Source: Chlorobiota bacterium
Lineage (GTDB): Bacteria > Bacteroidota > Bacteroidia > Flavobacteriales > Flavobacteriaceae
NCBI GenBank assembly: GCA_013151975.1
Contig: JAADHG010000051.1
Span: 1 to 11,135, forward strand
Direction of reading: 5' to 3'
DNA length: 11,135 bases
This document shows positions 6,302 to 11,135 of this stretch, in pieces (within the stretch, counting starts at the first letter, position 1; each line of letters starts with the position of its first letter). A program made the position numbers and the translations under genes. The notes under the pieces were generated by a model. The model was not told the origin of the DNA and searched no databases. It saw only the letters and a list, made by a program, of their open reading frames with translations.

Positions 6302-6640
6302 TTATCCTTCTGTTTTTGTATCGGTGTCTCCGGTCTCATGATCATGCCCATCGCCTTCAGACTTACCATCCATTTTCTTTTCTACTTTTTTCATGTCCAT
6401 ATTACAAACTGGACATTTTCCCGCTTTGTCGTAGGTTTTACCTTTTTCACAATTCATTGTGCATTGGTATTTGTCATTCATTGCCATGTCTGCTTTATCT
6501 GCAGCATGATTTTCTTGCATTTCTTGTGCTTCTACTTCAGTTTTAGTTTCAGGTGCTGCTTCTTTCTTTTCTTCTTTACATGACGTTAAAACGACACCAA
6601 GAGACAAACTAAGTGCTAATAATAAAATTGATTTTTTCAT
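6302..6640 (-). CDS. Heavy-metal-binding-domain (HMBD-like) lipoprotein
   Basis: A 112-residue lipoprotein precursor with a hydrophobic signal peptide and lipobox LTSC (acylated Cys21). A charged Lys/Glu-rich linker (22-52) leads to a small cysteine domain at 58-86: YQCTMNCEKGKTY followed by GKCPVCNMDMKK. This is the heavy-metal-binding domain found in Cus/Czc-type efflux adaptors and P-type ATPases. The usual YxCPMHP is changed here to YQCTMNC, giving four cysteines (60, 64, 76, 79), which could form a Zn- or Cu-type site together with Met and His side chains. The tail is acidic and His-containing (GHDHE). It probably sits in the periplasm or on the outer membrane and binds or passes on metal, most likely copper by analogy. 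No efflux pump lies next to it. It is convergent with groEL and is the last of three minus-strand genes. Confidence 0.8.
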   Translation of the reverse strand: MKKSILLLALSLSLGVVLTSCKEEKKEAAPETKTEVEAQEMQENHAADKADMAMNDKYQCTMNCEKGKTYDKAGKCPVCNMDMKKVEKKMDGKSEGDGHDHETGDTDTKTEG

Positions 6641-6683
6641 AATTTGGTTTAAATTTTAGTTAAAGTGTTTATGTTTAAACAGC

Positions 6684-6691
6684 GAAATATA
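6684..6691 (-). promoter_or_regulatory. Weak candidate -7 element upstream of the lipoprotein gene
   Basis: On the minus strand TATATTTC differs from the Bacteroidota -7 consensus TANNTTTG at one base (the last), about 44 bp before the ATG. No TTG was confirmed at about -33. Co-transcription from xrtF across the gap is equally possible. Confidence 0.25.
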
Positions 6692-6710
6692 CTAAATATT
6701 GTGCTATAAA

Positions 6711-7139
6711 TTACTGTTGTTGTTTATGATAGTAAAATGCTGGTAGTAACAAAATTAATAATAATGGCTGAATTAAAAAGCGTCTAATATTAAAAAATAG
6801 GTAATAATCTTCTTGATGCGGATTTAACACAAAGTATAAAAACAGTAATAGTAATATAGCATACGCTATTGCATATATAATAACTGAAAACTTAATAACA
6901 CTTCTATCCTTAAAAATAACATACAAGATACCTAAAGAAATAATTGTATTTAATAGATATCGTAGTGTTGTAAATGTTATTAGTTTAAAAACCTCTCGTC
7001 TGGGATTATCTATATATAAATAATCATTTTGAAAGAATAATAAATACGGATCATAAAATAATTGATCTTCAAAAATACGCACTAATATTAGAAGTACAAA
7101 CAAGACAAAAAGCAATATGTACTTTGCAAAATTAGACAT
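6711..7139 (-). CDS. Exosortase F system-associated small membrane protein
   Basis: A 142-residue polytopic inner-membrane protein of the family found beside XrtF in flavobacteria. It begins MSNFAKYILLFVLFVLLILV, the first membrane helix. Then come a conserved-looking loop with the FEDQLFYDPYLLFFQNDY segment, a helix-rich middle (LRYLLNTIISLGILYVIF), two more hydrophobic segments, and a short Lys/Gln-rich end (YYHKQQQ). About four or five membrane helices are expected. The ATG at 7139 is chosen over a TTG at 7160 because it makes the stop-start overlap with xrtF only 8 bp (ATGTCTAA), a typical coupling arrangement. The molecular role is not known. By position it is an accessory of the exosortase, possibly in substrate handling or stability. 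Confidence 0.85.
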   Translation of the reverse strand: MSNFAKYILLFVLFVLLILVRIFEDQLFYDPYLLFFQNDYLYIDNPRREVFKLITFTTLRYLLNTIISLGILYVIFKDRSVIKFSVIIYAIAYAILLLLFLYFVLNPHQEDYYLFFNIRRFLIQPLLLILLLPAFYYHKQQQ

Positions 7140-7683
7140 TTTTAGTGCTGTTTTCTGCAAATCTGTTTACCCATAACATCCACAATAAAAACACCAATCC
7201 ATATATAATTAGTGGGAAAATAACGGTATGCAAAATTTCTTTTCGCCATGGATAATGAAACAATCCAATAGATAAAATTACTATCCTAATAAGATTTACA
7301 ATATAAATTAACACACTTCCAAACAACAGATAGAACATTGTTGTTTTCCATTTTCCTGCAAAAGCAATAATGAAAGACACAAACAAAATAATAATACTAA
7401 TAGAGTTACACCCTTCTATAACTCTTGCAACAAACTTGTTATTAATAATAAGCTTCATTGAAGCCTCGTCTGGGTGCTGCTCTATTTGTGCCGAATAGCC
7501 CACGGTTTCTATAAGTGACTGACTTTGTTTTGCCACCAAATTGGTAAGGTAATCGGGATAATATCTGGAATTTTCAGAATAATCTAAGTATAGCTTATAG
7601 GTAATAGATAAAACACCATACACCACTAAAAATGTAATTATAAACCTAATTACCGACTTATATTTTACAAAAAGTGCTTTCAA
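7132..7683 (-). CDS. xrtF: Exosortase family protein XrtF
   Basis: A 183-residue integral membrane protein of the exosortase/archaeosortase superfamily, cysteine transpeptidases that recognise a C-terminal tripartite sorting tag and cut or reattach the protein at the outer face of the inner membrane. The three catalytic residues are visible: Cys92 in VIEGCNSIS, Arg133 in NLIRIVIL and His152 in ILHTVIFP. Each falls at or next to a membrane helix. It is shorter than proteobacterial EpsH-type enzymes, as expected for XrtF. The start is a TTG at 7683: an in-frame TAA directly precedes it, and the first internal Met is at residue 76, inside the family domain. It overlaps the associated protein gene by 8 bp. 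No tagged substrate protein is encoded in this window. It is transcribed away from the GAF gene across an 89-bp gap. Confidence 0.92.
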   Translation of the reverse strand: MKALFVKYKSVIRFIITFLVVYGVLSITYKLYLDYSENSRYYPDYLTNLVAKQSQSLIETVGYSAQIEQHPDEASMKLIINNKFVARVIEGCNSISIIILFVSFIIAFAGKWKTTMFYLLFGSVLIYIVNLIRIVILSIGLFHYPWRKEILHTVIFPLIIYGLVFLLWMLWVNRFAENSTKNV

Positions 7684-7772
7684 TTAAATTGGGGTTTATG
7701 AATTAAAATTATATAAAAAACCAGTGTTATTTTTTAGTCCATTTTAATACTTTTACCAAAACTAACAACAGC

Positions 7773-8228
7773 ATGAATTTAGATAACTTAAAACCAAAAG
7801 TAACTGAAATTGTATCAATTACAAATGAAACGGTTGAAAATCGGTTGTATAACATTTGTGAACTTCTTGAAAAGAATGTAGATTATTATAATTGGGTTGG
7901 GTTTTATTTTAAAAATGGAGATAAGAACGAATTAAAACTCGGTCCTTATGTTGGTGCACCAACAGACCACACTATTATTCCTCTCGGAAAAGGCATCTGT
8001 GGTCAAGTAGCTGTTAGTAATGAAAACTTTGTAGTGCCCAATGTTGCAGCGCAAGACAATTATTTAGCATGTAGTATTAGTGTTAAAGCCGAAATTGTAA
8101 TTCCTATTTTTATTAATGGCAAAAATGTTGGACAAATAGATATAGATTCTAATACTACTAACCCATTTACGAAAGACGATGAATATTTTTTAGAGTTTGT
8201 TTGCACTAAAGTTGCCGAAATTATGTAG
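7773..8228 (+). CDS. GAF-domain protein of the free methionine-R-sulfoxide reductase family
   Basis: A single 151-residue GAF domain with the fRMsr pattern: YNWVGFYF (39-46), LKLGPYVGAP (55-64), IPLGKGICGQVA (69-80), VVPNVAAQDNYLACSISVKAEIVIP (87-111), and GQIDIDS near 120-126. fRMsr reduces free Met-R-sulfoxide in the cytosol using active-site cysteines. In E. coli numbering these are Cys84, Cys94 and Cys118. Here Cys76 and Cys100 match Cys94 and Cys118 with identical 24-residue spacing, but the Cys84 position is occupied by the TDH segment. The enzyme may therefore use a different resolving cysteine or thiol, or the protein may be a ligand-binding GAF relative. No other domain is present. 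It is a single gene between divergent xrtF and co-directional purH. Confidence 0.85.
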   Translation: MNLDNLKPKVTEIVSITNETVENRLYNICELLEKNVDYYNWVGFYFKNGDKNELKLGPYVGAPTDHTIIPLGKGICGQVAVSNENFVVPNVAAQDNYLACSISVKAEIVIPIFINGKNVGQIDIDSNTTNPFTKDDEYFLEFVCTKVAEIM

Positions 8229-8298
8229 TTGTTAATAACTCTTCTTTTTGGTTGAAAAATCAACTCCTTTTTCATTTATTAAACCTTTATTATATCGT

Positions 8299-8306
8299 TA
8301 TTTTTG
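8299..8306 (+). promoter_or_regulatory. Candidate -7 element of the purH promoter
   Basis: TATTTTTG is an exact match to the Bacteroidota sigma-A -7 consensus TANNTTTG. It lies 34 bp upstream of the purH ATG and gives a leader of roughly 25-30 nt. The -33 region (about 8276-8280) reads TTTATT rather than TTTG, so only half of the promoter is supported. Confidence 0.45.
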
Positions 8307-8340
8307 CGGCAACAACAACTCACATTCCAACACAACAAAA

Positions 8341-9873
8341 ATGAGCAACAACAAAACGATAAAATCGGCATTAATTTCAGTTTTTAGTAAAGACGGCTTA
8401 GAACCTATTGTAAAACAACTAGACCAACAAGGTGTTACCATTTATTCTACAGGTGGTACACAAAAATTTATAAACGATTTAGGCATTGATGTTGTTCCTG
8501 CCGAGGATATTACTTCGTATCCTTCAATATTAGGAGGGCGTGTAAAAACATTACATCCAAAAATATTTGGAGGAATCTTAAATCGGCAAGATAATGCTCA
8601 AGATGTTGCAGAATTAATAGCATACGAAATCCCTCAAATTGATGCTGTAATAGTAGATTTATATCCTTTTGAAAAAACAGTGTCTTCAGGAGCTAGTGAA
8701 CAAGAGATTATTGAGAAAATTGACATTGGTGGTATCTCGCTTATTCGTGCTGCTGCAAAAAATTATAATGATGTGATTTGTGTATCATCAGTTAATGATT
8801 ATGCCGAATTTTTAAAGTTAATTTCTAAAGACAATGGCAGTGTTTCATTAGAAGACCGGAAACGTTTTGCTACAAAATCGTTCAATGTTTCTTCACACTA
8901 CGACAGTGCTATTTTTAATTACTTCAACAAAAATCATGAAGAAGCTGCTATAAAAATTAGTGAAACTAATGGCAAAGTATTGCGCTATGGCGAAAACCCA
9001 CATCAAAAAGGATTTTTCTTTGGCGATTTTGATGCGTTGTTTACTAAACTTCATGGTAAAGAATTAAGTTATAACAACTTATTAGATGTTGATGCTGCTG
9101 TAAACCTTATGAATGAGTTTAAAAATGATGCACCAACATTTGCTATACTAAAGCACAATAATGCCTGTGGTTTGGCACAAAGAGATACTCTACATCAAGC
9201 ATATACTGATGCTTTGGCTGGAGATCCAGTTTCTGCTTTTGGAGGGGTTTTAATTAGTAATACCGAAATTGATAACACAACAGCCGAGGAGATACATAAA
9301 CTATTTTGTGAGGTTGTAATTGCACCTTCTTTTAGCGACGATGCATTAGCGTTGTTAAAAGGGAAAAAGAACAGAATTTTATTAATATTAAATGATATAA
9401 AATTGCCTCAATCAAGTGTTAGAACGTGCTTAAACGGAATTCTTGTTCAAGATAAAGATACCATTACTGATGCTATTGAAAATTTATCAAATGTTACTAA
9501 TAACAAACCCACAGAAACTGAATTAGAAGACTTAATTTTTGCTTCAAAAATTTGTAAACACACAAAATCTAACACTATCGTATTAGCAAAGAACAAACAA
9601 TTATGTGCTAGTGGTACAGGGCAAACCAGTCGTGTAGATGCATTAAACCAAGCCATACACAAAGCACAATCTTTCAACTTTAACTTAAAAGGAGCTGTTA
9701 TGGCAAGTGATGCATTTTTCCCATTTCCAGACTGTGTAGAAATAGCAGATAACGCAGGGATTACAGCAGTTATACAACCTGGAGGTTCTATTAAAGACCA
9801 ATTAAGTATTGACTATTGCAATGTTCATAAAATAGCTATGGTATTTACTGGGACACGTCATTTTAAACACTAA
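8341..9873 (+). CDS. purH: Bifunctional AICAR formyltransferase / IMP cyclohydrolase PurH
   Basis: A 510-residue cytosolic enzyme catalysing the last two steps of purine synthesis: formylation of AICAR with 10-formyl-THF, then ring closure to IMP. The N-terminal MGS-like cyclohydrolase domain (about 1-190) shows YSTGGTQKFI, GGRVKTLHPKIFGGIL (65-80), VDLYPFEKTV and IDIGGISLIRAAAKNY. The C-terminal transformylase has LRYGENPHQKG (214-224), LSYNNLLDVDAA, catalytic Lys271-His272 in KHNNACG, DPVSAFGGVL (295-304), SDAFFPFPD and the terminal GTRHFKH. The ATG at 8341 matches the usual start (TIKSALISVFSKDG). The frame extends 31 codons upstream to a TTG at 8248, but that extension is unrelated in character and contains the promoter element. 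mreB follows after 113 bp, an order common in flavobacteria. Confidence 0.97.
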   Translation: MSNNKTIKSALISVFSKDGLEPIVKQLDQQGVTIYSTGGTQKFINDLGIDVVPAEDITSYPSILGGRVKTLHPKIFGGILNRQDNAQDVAELIAYEIPQIDAVIVDLYPFEKTVSSGASEQEIIEKIDIGGISLIRAAAKNYNDVICVSSVNDYAEFLKLISKDNGSVSLEDRKRFATKSFNVSSHYDSAIFNYFNKNHEEAAIKISETNGKVLRYGENPHQKGFFFGDFDALFTKLHGKELSYNNLLDVDAAVNLMNEFKNDAPTFAILKHNNACGLAQRDTLHQAYTDALAGDPVSAFGGVLISNTEIDNTTAEEIHKLFCEVVIAPSFSDDALALLKGKKNRILLILNDIKLPQSSVRTCLNGILVQDKDTITDAIENLSNVTNNKPTETELEDLIFASKICKHTKSNTIVLAKNKQLCASGTGQTSRVDALNQAIHKAQSFNFNLKGAVMASDAFFPFPDCVEIADNAGITAVIQPGGSIKDQLSIDYCNVHKIAMVFTGTRHFKH

Positions 9874-9986
9874 TTAAAGCAATTTATTTTTAGAAGTCCG
9901 TTTTTATAATTATAACGTATATTTTATTACATTTACAATTATTCAAATTTTTGTATTAACAACCCTCACAAAATTTAAAGTAGCAC

Positions 9987-11015
9987 ATGGGATTTTTTGA
10001 TTTCTTAACCGAAGAAATTGCAATAGATTTAGGAACAGCAAACACGCTTATTATCCACAACGATAAAGTTGTGGTAGATAGTCCATCAATAGTCGCAAGA
10101 GATAGAATTTCTGGTAAAATAATTGCCGTTGGTAAAGAAGCCAACTTAATGCAAGGTAAAACGCATGAAAATATTAAAACCATTAGACCATTAAAAGATG
10201 GAGTAATTGCCGATTTCGATGCTTCAGAGCAAATGATAAGCATGTTTATTAAAAACATTCCTGCTTTAAAAAAGAGACTCTTTGCACCTGCACTTCGCAT
10301 GGTAATTTGTATTCCTTCAGGAATTACCGAAGTAGAAATGCGCGCTGTAAAAGAATCCGCAGAGCGTGTTAATGGCAAAGAAGTTTACTTGATTCATGAA
10401 CCAATGGCAGCAGCTATTGGTATTGGTATAGATATTATGCAACCTAAAGGAAACATGATTGTGGATATAGGAGGAGGTACTACAGAAATTGCGGTTATTG
10501 CCTTAGGAGGTATTGTATGTGACAAGTCTATCAAGGTGGCTGGAGATGTTTTTACAAATGATATTATTTATTACATGCGTACACAACATAACTTATATGT
10601 TGGAGATAGAACTGCTGAAAAAATTAAAATTCAAATTGGTGCAGCAACCGAAGATTTAGATCTCCCTCCAGAAGACATGAGTGTTCAAGGACGTGATTTA
10701 CTAACTGGAAAGCCAAAACAAGTACAAATCTCGCATAGAGAAATTGCAAAAGCTTTAGACAAATCTATATTACGAGTTGAAGATGCAGTAATGGAAACTT
10801 TATCGCAAACACCACCAGAATTAGCTGCCGATATATACAATACCGGAATTTATCTTGCCGGTGGAGGCTCAATGTTAAGAGGTTTAGATAAACGTTTATC
10901 TCAAAAAACAGACTTACCCGTTTATATTGCCGAAGACCCTTTAAGAGCTGTAGTAAGAGGTACAGGAATTGTGCTTAAGAACATTCCAAAATATAAAAGT
11001 GTATTGTTAAAATAG
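9987..11015 (+). CDS. mreB: Rod-shape-determining actin homologue MreB
   Basis: A 342-residue bacterial actin of normal length, which forms membrane-attached filaments that guide the elongasome. It shows phosphate-1 loop DLGTANT (14-20), RPLKDGVIADFDASEQM (67-83), CIPSGITEVEMRAV (108-121), HEPMAAAIGIG (137-147), phosphate-2 loop DIGGGTTE (160-167), a GGxxxxGD-type VAGDVFTNDI stretch (184-193) and the adenosine motif LAGGGSMLRGL (290-300). The N-terminal MGFFDFLTEE, just before the actin fold, is a short amphipathic membrane-binding stretch common in the family. The start codon, ATG followed by GG, lies 113 bp after purH. mreC begins 10 bp after its stop codon, so mreB heads an mre operon running out of the window. 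A possible -7-like AATTTTTG (9946-9953) is one base off consensus. Confidence 0.97.
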   Translation: MGFFDFLTEEIAIDLGTANTLIIHNDKVVVDSPSIVARDRISGKIIAVGKEANLMQGKTHENIKTIRPLKDGVIADFDASEQMISMFIKNIPALKKRLFAPALRMVICIPSGITEVEMRAVKESAERVNGKEVYLIHEPMAAAIGIGIDIMQPKGNMIVDIGGGTTEIAVIALGGIVCDKSIKVAGDVFTNDIIYYMRTQHNLYVGDRTAEKIKIQIGAATEDLDLPPEDMSVQGRDLLTGKPKQVQISHREIAKALDKSILRVEDAVMETLSQTPPELAADIYNTGIYLAGGGSMLRGLDKRLSQKTDLPVYIAEDPLRAVVRGTGIVLKNIPKYKSVLLK

Positions 11016-11025
11016 AGTGTAACTC

Positions 11026-11135
11026 ATGCAACAAATCATAAATTTTATACTAAGAAACAAAACCTTTCTTTTGTTTTTGTTGTTGCTATCTGCATCCCTT
11101 TTTTTAACGATTCAATCACACTCCTATCATAAAAG
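11026..11135 (+). CDS. mreC: Rod-shape-determining protein MreC, 5' end only
   Basis: The first 36 codons plus two bases of an open frame that runs off the window end. It reads MQQIINFILRNKTFLLFLLL followed by SASLFLTIQSHSYHK. It has a short basic N-terminus (RNK) and one signal-anchor helix (about 12-28), then a polar stretch starting the periplasmic part, as expected for bitopic MreC of flavobacteria. MreC links the MreB filament to the periplasmic cell-wall synthases. It starts 10 bp after the mreB stop codon. The identification rests on position and the N-terminal pattern; the coiled coil and beta domains lie outside the window. Confidence 0.88.
   Translation, partial: MQQIINFILRNKTFLLFLLLLSASLFLTIQSHSYHK

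Noticed and set aside
6316..6583. Plus-strand open frames opposite the lipoprotein gene
   Set aside because: They are Phe/Cys/His-rich antisense translations. The minus strand carries a clear lipobox and metal domain.
7160..7160. TTG start for the XrtF-associated protein, giving 149 residues
   Set aside because: The ATG at 7139 begins right at the first membrane helix and gives a compact 8-bp overlap with xrtF; the TTG would enlarge the overlap to 29 bp.
8250..8272. Hairpin gttga-aaaa-tcaac followed by T-rich DNA as a terminator for the GAF gene
   Set aside because: The stem has only five solid pairs and the T-run is interrupted, too weak to claim. A purH promoter follows, so termination there remains possible.
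8248..8340. 31-codon N-terminal extension of purH from a TTG
   Set aside because: The extension has no PurH-like sequence, it contains the exact TANNTTTG element at 8299-8306, and the ATG at 8341 gives the normal N-terminus and length.
9874..9986. Promoter for mreB (AATTTTTG at 9946-9953 or TACATTTA near 9928-9935)
   Set aside because: Both are one base off the -7 consensus, lack a TTG at the right distance, and such matches are expected by chance in this AT-rich gap.

Overview
The window is a low-GC chromosomal segment from a member of the Bacteroidota, almost certainly family Flavobacteriaceae. The evidence is an exosortase F pair, a Bacteroidota-type LptE lipoprotein, a TANNTTTG-type promoter element ahead of purH, near-absence of purine-rich Shine-Dalgarno sites, and the gene orders miaB-(sigma-54 activator)-lptE-TPR-secG-groESL and purH-mreB-mreC. 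It reads as conserved core genome: no transposase, integrase, CRISPR, tRNA or rRNA is visible. The genus cannot be fixed from this window.

Region 1 (1-4081, + strand) is a probable operon. It holds the 3' end of miaB (tRNA methylthiolation), a sigma-54 enhancer-binding protein without a sensory domain, lptE (LPS assembly), a conserved TPR protein and secG (Sec translocon). It closes at a perfect symmetric terminator (4045-4081). Three of its four internal gaps contain short hairpin-forming repeats of types scattered through flavobacterial genomes.

Region 2 (4082-6288, + strand) is groES-groEL. Its upstream DNA carries a near-consensus sigma-54 -24/-12 element (4142-4157) and two short palindromes just upstream, but no CIRCE-like operator was found. 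With a sigma-54 activator gene about 2 kb upstream, chaperonin expression may be driven by sigma-54. This is the most interesting hypothesis in the window. The groES-groEL spacer carries further repeat hairpins.

Region 3 (6302-7683, - strand) contains, in transcription order, xrtF (exosortase F, with Cys/Arg/His catalytic residues visible), its small membrane partner overlapping by 8 bp, and a heavy-metal-binding-domain lipoprotein convergent with groEL across a shared bidirectional terminator.

Region 4 (7773-11135, + strand) contains a free-methionine-sulfoxide-reductase-type GAF protein with two of the three usual cysteines, purH (last two steps of IMP synthesis), mreB, and the first 36 codons of mreC (rod-shape machinery). 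No gene-free stretch exceeds 300 bases; the longest is 4027-4208, which holds the terminator and the groESL control region.
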